5,699 nt of DNA, from positions 1 to 5,699 of the forward strand of contig SLGQ01000031.1 in NCBI GenBank assembly GCA_007136595.1, in the 5' to 3' direction. The translations under genes and the position numbers were made by a program. Below are positions 1 to 5,699 of the stretch, in pieces. The notes below the pieces were generated by a model. It searched no databases, had not been told where the DNA came from, and saw only the letters and a program-made list of their open reading frames with translations. The stretch comes from Candidatus Sumerlaeota bacterium. GTDB lineage: Bacteria; UBP6; UBA1177. Numbering within the stretch: position 1 is the first letter of the stretch; each line of letters opens with the position of its first letter.

Positions 1-264
1 GATTACATTGACACAGACAGTGACGGTGATGGAATTCCTGACTGGTATGAGTGTCCGGCGTTTGACCCTGTTGACGGTTGTGTTGATACAGACGGTGACG
101 GAGTTCCTGACTACCTTGATCTTGACAGTGACGGAGACGGATTTCCTGACAGTGTAGAGTGTCCCGAATTCGATCCTATAACAGGATGTGTTGATACAGA
201 CGGTGACGGTGTTCCCGATTATCTTGATCTTGATAGTGACGGTGACGGAATTCCTGACAGCGAA
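1..264 (+). repeat. Tandem 108-base (36-residue) Asp-rich calcium-binding repeats
   Basis: Two complete in-frame units occupy 49-156 and 157-264. Bases 1-48 are the last 16 codons of a preceding unit, so the array continues upstream of the window. Each unit starts with ECPxFDP, has a second Cys nine residues after the first, and carries two Asp motifs (DTDGDGVPD and DLDSDGDGxPD). Nucleotide identity between the units is high, pointing to recent duplication or homogenisation. A decayed continuation starts at 265 (EPYC). In known thrombospondin type 3 repeats the Asp side chains bind calcium and stiffen the stalk; that role is inferred here. Confidence 0.85.
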
Positions 265-1608
265 GAACCATATTGTGCAAACTTAGGCAGAAGCTGCAGA
301 ACCTATGTTGACTGTGACGGTGACGGAATTGATGACAACACAGAAATTGCGGCAGGAACTGATCCATGTGTGCCAGATGCCCATCTTTACGAGGAGCACT
401 TTTATGTGGTTCTCCCATATCAGGAACCGGAAGTTGAAGAACCGCTACAGTTCGGAACAGAAATACAGAAACTTGATTTTGTGATATCTCTGGATCTTTC
501 AGGTTCGATGAACTACGCAAGAGAGAACCTTAAGCAGGATATAGTTAATGTAGTTATAGACGGAATAAAAGGCGTTGTCCCCGACCCTGCTTTTTCAATA
601 TCTTCTTTTGCGAGCATAGAAGGCAGCCCTTATTTCATGGATCAGACAATAACAAAAGATTCCACCGCTGTTTATAATGCAGTTCATGCTCTTGGCGGAG
701 AAGGGGGGGGGAGTATAGAGTCTCAATATGAGGCAATGTACCAGGCAGTTACCGGGGCGGGTTTTAACGGAGATTTGCTCCGAGCCACATTTGATCCTAC
801 TAAATGGCTATCTGATGAACCTTTTTACAGACTCTACAGCGAAGTTCGCATAGACCCTCAAAATTGTACTGGAGAAATTGGATATAAAGGGGGTGCCTGC
901 TTTAGAGAACATGCTCTTCCAGTTGTAATGCTCATTACAGATGAGCAGCTTTATGACATTAACAAAGACTGGGTTAGCGATACAGATGGTTATGTTACGA
1001 AATTAAGATATAAGTGGAGAGACAGCAAACCTGATAAAGGTCATTATGAAAATGAAGTGATTGCAGCATTTAATGCAATTAATGCTAAATTTATCGGAGT
1101 TATAGGAGCTGGCATAGGAGATCTCTTTTTCAACATTGAAGGAAGAATGAAAAATTTGGCGAATGGCACAAAGTCAAGAGGTGTCAACGGAGAGTACTTT
1201 ATATATAATGTGGGTTTTTTCGGAACCGGGCTTTCCGATGATATTGCAGGGGCAGTTGATGATCTTCTCCACAATATTCAGATGGATATTGATACGGAAA
1301 ATGAGTCCATGTACAATATTTTCGACATAGATACAACTGACTTTATCAAGTCTGTAACAGCAAGTCACAGCTACCCCCCTGAAGCTTATGAATCAAAAGC
1401 TGACAATAAATTTTTCAAAGTTAAGCCTAAAACCGACCTTTTCTTCGATGTTGTGTTTGAAAACACCATATTTGAGCCTACTACCACACACAACACCCTT
1501 TTCAGAGCAAAAATACATGTGTTCGGAGAAGGTGCGATACTTGACACAAGAGAAGTTTATATAATTGTTCCGGGGAAAAAATCAGAACCGGGCGGAATTC
1601 AGAGTTAA
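1..1608 (+). CDS. Surface protein with thrombospondin type 3-like repeats and a vWA domain (5' end outside window)
   Basis: The reading frame is open from base 1 to the TAA at 1606-1608, so this is the last 535 residues of a longer protein. A GTG at 370 lies inside the frame and is not the start. Residues 1-88 are Asp/Gly-rich repeats of the DxDxDGDGxPD type (thrombospondin type 3-like, calcium-binding in known families). A Cys-rich linker with another DCDGDG motif follows (about 89-123). Residues 158 to about 425 form a von Willebrand factor A domain. Its metal site shows DLSGS (165-169), a Gly-rich loop with Ser238 and ITDE with Asp314. The last 110 residues look beta-rich. No sortase motif or C-terminal membrane anchor is visible, and any signal peptide would be upstream. 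The inferred role is extracellular adhesion or a structural surface protein; the ligand is unknown. A G9 tract inside the vWA domain may switch the gene on and off. Confidence 0.88.
   Translation, partial: DYIDTDSDGDGIPDWYECPAFDPVDGCVDTDGDGVPDYLDLDSDGDGFPDSVECPEFDPITGCVDTDGDGVPDYLDLDSDGDGIPDSEEPYCANLGRSCRTYVDCDGDGIDDNTEIAAGTDPCVPDAHLYEEHFYVVLPYQEPEVEEPLQFGTEIQKLDFVISLDLSGSMNYARENLKQDIVNVVIDGIKGVVPDPAFSISSFASIEGSPYFMDQTITKDSTAVYNAVHALGGEGGGSIESQYEAMYQAVTGAGFNGDLLRATFDPTKWLSDEPFYRLYSEVRIDPQNCTGEIGYKGGACFREHALPVVMLITDEQLYDINKDWVSDTDGYVTKLRYKWRDSKPDKGHYENEVIAAFNAINAKFIGVIGAGIGDLFFNIEGRMKNLANGTKSRGVNGEYFIYNVGFFGTGLSDDIAGAVDDLLHNIQMDIDTENESMYNIFDIDTTDFIKSVTASHSYPPEAYESKADNKFFKVKPKTDLFFDVVFENTIFEPTTTHNTLFRAKIHVFGEGAILDTREVYIIVPGKKSEPGGIQS
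703..711 (+). repeat. Homopolymeric G9 tract in the coding region
   Basis: Nine consecutive G encode Gly235-Gly237 in the loop that normally supplies the second metal-site residue of the vWA domain. The surrounding DNA is AT-rich, so the run stands out. Removing one G puts a TAG in frame at 716-718. Adding one G puts a TGA in frame at 729-731. The tract therefore has the layout of a contingency locus, but variation itself cannot be seen from one sequence. Confidence 0.6.
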
Positions 1609-1620
1609 TATAACTGAAAC

Positions 1621-2328
1621 ATGGGCAACCCGAAGTCTTTTAATAAAATTATCAATAAATTTCAAAAGTGGACTGAAGTCTGTAAAAAAGAATGTCCCGA
1701 CCTGAAAGATGCAATTATAAAGATAAATGACTCCGCCAACCGTAAAAAAAATTATGAAGTTGAAAACACCATAGTTTTCAACAGAGACCTTTTAAAAATT
1801 GAAAACCCCAAATACATTCTTGTTGCCGACAACCCCGGGAAAGAAGAGCAGAGAGAAGATCGGCAGATATATCTTACGGGACAAGCCGGGAAATGTGCAA
1901 GGAACTTTTTTATGAAAAACGGATTGGTTGATGATTTTGAAAAAGAGGTAGCTGTTCTCAACAAATGCTGCATTCACACTCACAGTTCAGCCGACCTTAA
2001 AAAACTTGACAGTTTTAAAGATCTGGTTGAAAGCTCTCAATACCTTATGGCAGACATTGCTGTTGATATGCACAAAATATTTGAATGCAAATTGTGGGTG
2101 ATCGGTTGCAGCGAACTGAAGAGGAAAGGCATATTTGAACCTTTTTTAAACAGAATAAAAGAAAGATATTCATCGGATGCTGAATATTTAAGAGGGTTGG
2201 TATTTTTTCATCCTCACTTTTCTTACGGTAATTTTCAAAAAAACATCAACACTGTAAAAAGTGGAAACCCTTTGATTTCAATGAACAAAGCTGTCGGAAT
2301 AGCCGGAAAAAGAATCATTGACATATAG
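1621..2328 (+). CDS. Divergent uracil-DNA glycosylase-like superfamily protein
   Basis: This 235-residue protein resembles the core of family 4-type uracil-DNA glycosylases. After a hydrophobic strand it has ADNPGKEE (69-76), where family 4 has GEGPGEEE. LTGQAGK (85-91) follows, matching the family's GxxG(R)AG segment. Next come a strand and loop around VLNKCC (112-117), a strand WVIGCSEL (159-166) and FFHPHF (195-200), in the place of the second motif HPS. Cysteines at 21, 25, 116, 117, 156 and 163 could include iron-sulfur ligands, but their spacing does not clearly match family 4. DNA repair activity is therefore an inference, and the protein may have another role on this fold. The ATG at 1621 is the first start after an in-frame stop (1615-1617). 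It lies 12 bases after the surface-protein gene and has no clear Shine-Dalgarno site, so it probably depends on read-through transcription and perhaps translational coupling. An A8 run is present at 1744-1751. Confidence 0.62.
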   Translation: MGNPKSFNKIINKFQKWTEVCKKECPDLKDAIIKINDSANRKKNYEVENTIVFNRDLLKIENPKYILVADNPGKEEQREDRQIYLTGQAGKCARNFFMKNGLVDDFEKEVAVLNKCCIHTHSSADLKKLDSFKDLVESSQYLMADIAVDMHKIFECKLWVIGCSELKRKGIFEPFLNRIKERYSSDAEYLRGLVFFHPHFSYGNFQKNINTVKSGNPLISMNKAVGIAGKRIIDI

Positions 2329-2376
2329 AACTGTTTTTTTTCAGAAAAAAATTAAATTTATATCGTCATATATTAT

Positions 2377-2405
2377 TTGACCCGGAAGGCAAATAACTGT
2401 AAAAT
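2377..2405 (+). promoter_or_regulatory. Predicted sigma-70-type promoter of the membrane protein-to-recA operon
   Basis: TTGACC (2377-2382) and TAAAAT (2400-2405) each match the consensus hexamers at five of six positions and are separated by the ideal 17 bases. The 35 bases upstream are almost all A and T, like an UP element. Transcription would start near 2412, giving a leader of about 20 bases that contains GGAGG (2423-2427), five bases before the ATG at 2433. No operator palindrome is obvious around it. Confidence 0.65.
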
Positions 2406-2432
2406 AGAGGAATAACTATCCTGGAGGAAAGG

Positions 2433-3056
2433 ATGAAAAGTTACGGCGGTAAAGAAGAAAAGCTCGACTTCATAAGAGCATTTGAACAGGGATGGATCCA
2501 ATACAAATCAGGGTTCACCCAGTTCGTACCTTTGGGCATAGGGGCTTCCGCTCCTGCGATTTTCTTTTATATCAGCATCCCGTACGGCATTATAATTACC
2601 TTGCTGTTACAAGGATTCTTTTTTCTTTTGCTTGCAGAAAACATAGTCGCAAACGGAACACTCGGCAAAGGAAAAGTCCATTATACCAAACATCTTCTGT
2701 GGAAATATTTTAAAAACGGGTTTGTAGTAACATTGTTTCTCCTTCCCCTTCTTGCGATCGGGTTTCTTCTTCTCATAATTCCCTCCATAATTCTTTTCAG
2801 CCTTTTTATGTTTTCATTTTTCATAGTTGTCACAAAGGATAAATTTGCCATAGATGCCTGTATGGAAAGTCTAAGACAGGGTTTCGGCTACAGACTGCAC
2901 CTTTTTCTTCTTTCTCTTGTTTTTTATTCGGGAATACTGATCCTTTATATGATCTCAGGCTTCTGCCCCATCTGTTTCATTGCTTTGAGCGCAATAGTGA
3001 TCCCTTATTATTTCTGTGTTATATTTGAGTTTTATGAACAGTTGGAGAAAAAATGA
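2433..3056 (+). CDS. Multi-pass integral membrane protein of unknown function
   Basis: This 207-residue protein is strongly hydrophobic, with about five or six predicted membrane segments (roughly 31-49, 51-70, 97-115, 117-133, 153-175 and 177-198). It has a short charged N-terminus and a charged tail (EQLEKK). The pattern of amphipathic segments ahead of the membrane helices (AFEQGWIQYKSG; ACMESLRQGF) recalls small YciC- or DUF-type bacterial membrane proteins. I do not recognise a defined family, and no catalytic motif is visible. The start is well supported by GGAGG at 2423-2427. Its stop overlaps the next gene as ATGA, which indicates translational coupling to the sugar kinase. A role at the membrane connected with cell-envelope sugar metabolism is possible but rests only on this linkage. 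Confidence 0.8.
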   Translation: MKSYGGKEEKLDFIRAFEQGWIQYKSGFTQFVPLGIGASAPAIFFYISIPYGIIITLLLQGFFFLLLAENIVANGTLGKGKVHYTKHLLWKYFKNGFVVTLFLLPLLAIGFLLLIIPSIILFSLFMFSFFIVVTKDKFAIDACMESLRQGFGYRLHLFLLSLVFYSGILILYMISGFCPICFIALSAIVIPYYFCVIFEFYEQLEKK

Positions 3057-4102
3057 TGAACGATAAGATCGAGCTGATAATTTACCAACTGCTCCTTGCC
3101 TATAAATCTGACAAAGTTTTCGATTTTTCAGTTGACCCATTATTCGGAGATGCTTCGGGAAGAGAATATTTCAGGGTAAAGTTCGGGGAAGAAAGCTGTA
3201 TAGCCGCAATCGTGGCACAGGGCGGCACTCCTGAATTCGGAAGAGGTGACCCTTTTTACGATTTTATATCAATACAGTCACATCTTAAAAGCATGGGATT
3301 GAGAGTACCTGAAGTTTATGCTGTCAAAAAAGATTCCAGATCACTTCTTCTTGAAGATCTCGGAGACAACACAATGTTCAATTCCATTCAGACAGATCCC
3401 GACAGTAAATTCAGAATGGTAAAATTCGGAGTCAATCTTCTTTCAATGTGGCAGGAAGCTGTCTATAAAAGGAAGAACTTTGACACTGTAGTTGACAAAA
3501 GAAGCTTCAACAAAAGCCTGTTCATGGATGAGTTTTATCATTTTTATGAATATATGATAGAAAAAAGGGTTTATCATCTCCCTTTTGACGGACTCTGGAA
3601 CAAACTGCAAAAGCACTTTACAAAGATCACAAAAGAACTGACTGACTCCCCTTATATTTTTTCCCACCGTGATTTTCAGTCCAAAAACATTATGATCAAT
3701 AATGGAGAAGGCTATCTGATAGATTTTCAGGATGCAATACTTGCTCCGGCAGTCTATGACCTTGTATCTCTTGTAAGAGATTCATATATTGTCCTTTCTG
3801 ACGAGGAACTTGATTCGATTTTAAAGCTTTTCTGGAAAATCAATCCCGTATCCCGTGAATTATACAAAAATTATGAACACTTTGAAAGAACTTTCCACCT
3901 TCAGACCATTCAGAGAAAGTTAAAAGATGCAGGGAGATTTATTTTTCTGAATCAACTGAAAGGGAAAAAATGGTTCATCCCTTATGTTCAACCTTCTCTC
4001 AGATATGTCAGAAGTTCTCTGATAAAACTTGAAATGGAGGGACTGCTTGAAATTCTCGGTCCCTATATACCGGAGCTTCAACTTAGAGGTGAAAATAAAT
4101 GA
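3053..4102 (+). CDS. AmgK-like sugar kinase, aminoglycoside phosphotransferase fold (probable MurNAc/GlcNAc anomeric kinase)
   Basis: This 349-residue protein has the aminoglycoside phosphotransferase/choline kinase fold. Visible motifs are a nucleotide-binding loop GDASGREYFRV (32-42), a hinge-like LLLEDLGD (98-105), the catalytic loop HRDFQSKN (205-212) and the metal-binding segment IDFQDA (223-228). The text after it, YDLVSLVRDSY (235-245), is characteristic of the COG3178 group containing Pseudomonas AmgK. AmgK phosphorylates MurNAc or GlcNAc at the anomeric carbon in the cytoplasm during peptidoglycan recycling. The immediately following nucleotidyltransferase is the expected partner, which strengthens the call. 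Substrate is inferred; another sugar is possible. Start is ATG 3053 with GGAG at 3044-3047. A second ATG directly follows at 3056 and would shorten the protein by one residue. The gene overlaps both neighbours by 4 bases (ATGA). Confidence 0.8.
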   Translation: MMNDKIELIIYQLLLAYKSDKVFDFSVDPLFGDASGREYFRVKFGEESCIAAIVAQGGTPEFGRGDPFYDFISIQSHLKSMGLRVPEVYAVKKDSRSLLLEDLGDNTMFNSIQTDPDSKFRMVKFGVNLLSMWQEAVYKRKNFDTVVDKRSFNKSLFMDEFYHFYEYMIEKRVYHLPFDGLWNKLQKHFTKITKELTDSPYIFSHRDFQSKNIMINNGEGYLIDFQDAILAPAVYDLVSLVRDSYIVLSDEELDSILKLFWKINPVSRELYKNYEHFERTFHLQTIQRKLKDAGRFIFLNQLKGKKWFIPYVQPSLRYVRSSLIKLEMEGLLEILGPYIPELQLRGENK

Positions 4103-5100
4103 AAGCTCTTATACTGGCGGCAGGTTTTGGAACCAGGATGGCTCCCATTACCGATGCCATACCCAAACCGCTGTTGCCGGTGGTCAATGTGCCGGTCATT
4201 GAATACAACATAAATTTTCTTAAATATTACGGAGTAAAAGATATTTTCATCAATCTTCATCATAACGGTGAAAAAATTGCAAAAGCTCTCGGTTCAGGGA
4301 AAAGATTCGGTGTCAAACTGCATTATCTCAGGGAAAAAGAGATACTTGGTACCGGAGGAGCCATCGGAAGCTTAAAGGGTATTGTTGACCAACCTTTTGT
4401 TGTCATTAATTCAGATACCATATTTGATTTTGATTTTGAAGAGATGATAAACAGTCATTTCTGTTCCGGCAAAAAAGTTACGCTGGGGATGATACCTTCC
4501 AACCCTAAAGATTCAAGATCTGTTGTCACCGTTGATGAAAACAGCAGAGTGGTAAGAATGCTCGACTCTTCCATTTACAGAACGATCCCTGAAGGAAACT
4601 GTATATTTACAGGAGTTCACATTATTGATCCTTCTGTTCTTGAATATATTCCGGATGATGTCTTTGTGTCAATAACGAACTATGTATATCAAAGGATGGT
4701 TGAGGGTGGAGATCATATTAACGGATACATCATAGATGGCAAATGGTGGGACATGGGGAACCCTGATGATTACATTGCCTGTAATTTTGAATTACTGAAA
4801 CTACTTCCTTTCAAATATTTTAATCCTTATGAAAAGTATAAACTTAAACCGGACATCATTGAAAGCAGCAGTCTGGTGGTTATGGGGTCTCAAGTTAAAA
4901 TGCACGCCATTCCGTTAAATCCGCCACTCATTCTTGGAAACAGTGCAGATCTTGAAAACATAGACCAGGCGGGACCCAATTTAATAGTTGGAGATAAAGT
5001 GAAACTGCAGAATAAAGTTGATTCAGCTAATGCCATATACTTGAACAGATCTGACGGCAGCAGAGTTCTGCATGGAAAAAACGGTAAGATTTTTTATTGA
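4099..5100 (+). CDS. MurU-like sugar-1-phosphate nucleotidyltransferase with C-terminal extension
   Basis: Residues 1 to about 235 are a complete nucleotidyltransferase domain. It has the signature LAAGFGTRM (6-14) with PKP at 22-24, GTGGAI (84-89), the metal-site NSDTIFD (104-110) and KWWDMGNPDDY (215-225). Such enzymes join a sugar 1-phosphate to a nucleotide and release pyrophosphate. Next to an AmgK-like kinase the likely product is UDP-MurNAc, as for Pseudomonas MurU. Mannose-1-phosphate guanylyltransferase or glucose-1-phosphate thymidylyltransferase relatives share the same motifs. MurU is about 220-230 residues long, but this protein has 333. The extra 100 residues end in short hydrophobic turns (for example NLIVGDKVKLQ, 294-304) resembling a left-handed beta-helix. 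The start overlaps the kinase stop (ATGA) and has AGAGGTG at 4085-4091. Confidence 0.82.
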   Translation: MKALILAAGFGTRMAPITDAIPKPLLPVVNVPVIEYNINFLKYYGVKDIFINLHHNGEKIAKALGSGKRFGVKLHYLREKEILGTGGAIGSLKGIVDQPFVVINSDTIFDFDFEEMINSHFCSGKKVTLGMIPSNPKDSRSVVTVDENSRVVRMLDSSIYRTIPEGNCIFTGVHIIDPSVLEYIPDDVFVSITNYVYQRMVEGGDHINGYIIDGKWWDMGNPDDYIACNFELLKLLPFKYFNPYEKYKLKPDIIESSSLVVMGSQVKMHAIPLNPPLILGNSADLENIDQAGPNLIVGDKVKLQNKVDSANAIYLNRSDGSRVLHGKNGKIFY

Positions 5101-5118
5101 TAAAGATCAGGAGGAGCC

Positions 5119-5439
5119 ATGAGTACAGTAAAAACAAACTCTGAAACAAATTTTGGTGAAATGACTGACAGGCAGCTTCTGAAGATGGTAGTTGACGGAA
5201 CCTTGTCAAGAAACAAAAATTTTGAGTTCTTTAAAACAAAGCGGGGACAGGAATTATTCAGAAAAGCCAGGATCCTTAAAGGTTTCCTGAAAGATCTTGA
5301 AAACGGCGCAACTATTACAGATGAAAGCAAGGATAAAGACAGCATTCTCATAACCATTGAAAACAGCATGGAAAAATATAAAAGAACTGTTTTTATGGAT
5401 GAATTGATGTATGCGGTATTTAGCGGCAAAATTAGCTGA
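5119..5439 (+). CDS. Small hypothetical protein upstream of recA
   Basis: I do not recognise this 106-residue protein. It is soluble-looking and highly charged, with no signal peptide or membrane segment. It appears mostly helical: a Lys/Arg-rich middle (FFKTKRGQELFRKARILKGF, 37-56), an acidic loop (about 61-75) and a C-terminal helix ending FMDELMYAVFSGKIS. It lacks Cys. The gene is convincing because of its strong AGGAGGAG site (5109-5116) close to the ATG, and because it fits between the nucleotidyltransferase (18-base gap) and recA (30-base gap) on the same strand. A regulatory or protein-binding role is conceivable, but nothing in the sequence proves one. Confidence 0.72.
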   Translation: MSTVKTNSETNFGEMTDRQLLKMVVDGTLSRNKNFEFFKTKRGQELFRKARILKGFLKDLENGATITDESKDKDSILITIENSMEKYKRTVFMDELMYAVFSGKIS

Positions 5440-5469
5440 ACAAATAAATTTAAAAAAGGGAGGAAACTG

Positions 5470-5699
5470 ATGGTTGACACTAAAAGAGAAATGTTGGAAA
5501 ATGTTATCCGTAATGTCGAAAAACAGTACGGAAAAGGCTCAATAATGATCCTTGGAGAAGAAAATGTAGTTGATATCCCTGCCATTTCAAGCGGATCTTT
5601 GAGCCTTGACATAGCTATGGGGATCGGTGGTTATCCAAGGGGAAGAATTGTTGAAATTTACGGTCCGGAAGCATCCGGAAAAACAACATTGGCATTACA
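5470..5699 (+). CDS. recA: Recombinase RecA (N-terminal part, cut by window end)
   Basis: Only the first 76 codons are present, but they are unmistakable. KGSIM (22-26) is followed by the conserved SSGSLSLDIAMG segment (40-51), GRIVEIYGPE (58-67) and the Walker A loop GPEASGKTT (65-73). The usual first Ser of GPESSGKT is replaced by Ala. RecA polymerises on single-stranded DNA with ATP, drives strand exchange and triggers LexA self-cleavage in the SOS response. The start ATG has GGGAGG at 5458-5463, six bases upstream. The N-terminal helix is slightly shorter than in E. coli. The 30-base gap to the previous gene has no terminator and no recognisable LexA box, so transcription from upstream is likely. 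Confidence 0.97.
   Translation, partial: MVDTKREMLENVIRNVEKQYGKGSIMILGEENVVDIPAISSGSLSLDIAMGIGGYPRGRIVEIYGPEASGKTTLAL

Noticed and set aside
176..520. Minus-strand frame rich in His, Arg and Gln
   Set aside because: It is the complement of the Asp/Gly repeat codons, which gives the biased composition; it is not a gene.
370..1608. A separate gene starting at GTG 370
   Set aside because: The same frame is open back to base 1, encodes coherent Asp-rich repeats, and has no ribosome site before 370. It is an internal codon of a longer gene.
1744..1751. A8 run in the glycosylase-like gene as a phase-variation tract
   Set aside because: A runs of this size are common in AT-rich coding DNA (Lys codons), and the product is probably cytoplasmic, so there is little reason to suspect switching.
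2334..2351. T8-CAG-A7 hairpin after the glycosylase-like gene as a terminator
   Set aside because: The stem would be only A-T pairs with a three-base loop and no G-C core, so it is too weak for a canonical intrinsic terminator.
5357..5382. TTGAAA and TATAAA pair as a recA promoter
   Set aside because: The spacer is only 14 bases, too short for a normal sigma-70 promoter, and it lies inside the upstream coding region.
5094..5612. Long minus-strand frame of 172 codons opposite the small gene and recA
   Set aside because: It lies antisense to clearly supported genes, including conserved RecA sequence, and has no protein features of its own; it is a shadow.

Overview
The window is an ordinary-looking stretch of AT-rich bacterial chromosome. 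It holds seven genes, all on the + strand, with short gaps or 4-base overlaps. The terminal RecA, the strong GGAGG-type ribosome sites and the surface protein with calcium-binding Asp repeats suggest a free-living Gram-negative-type bacterium. Composition and protein style fit something like the Deferribacterota, or another deep-branching or deltaproteobacterial-type lineage. That placement is a low-confidence guess and rests on no search.

Positions 1-1608 are the 3' part of a large surface-protein gene. It starts with tandem 36-residue thrombospondin type 3-like Asp/Gly repeats with a conserved Cys pair. A von Willebrand factor A domain with a full metal site (DLSGS) and a C-terminal beta-rich domain follow. 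A run of nine G (703-711) sits in this domain. Loss or gain of one G there would bring an immediate stop, so the gene is a candidate for phase variation. A second gene follows 12 bases later (1621-2328). It encodes a divergent member of the uracil-DNA glycosylase-like superfamily.

The 104-base gap 2329-2432 separates two transcription units and holds a near-consensus sigma-70 promoter (TTGACC, 17 bases, TAAAAT). From it runs what looks like one operon. It encodes a multi-pass membrane protein (2433-3056), an AmgK-like sugar kinase (3053-4102), a MurU-like nucleotidyltransferase with an extra C-terminal domain (4099-5100), an unrecognised 106-residue protein (5119-5439) and the 5' end of recA (5470 to the window edge).

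The kinase and nucleotidyltransferase form a natural two-step route from a free amino sugar to a 1-phosphate and then to a nucleotide sugar. In Pseudomonas this is the AmgK/MurU peptidoglycan-recycling shortcut from MurNAc to UDP-MurNAc. The membrane protein is translationally coupled to the kinase. recA appears to lie downstream in the same unit, with no obvious SOS box of its own in the window. No RNA genes, insertion sequences or CRISPR arrays were seen, and no gene-free stretch exceeds about 105 bases.
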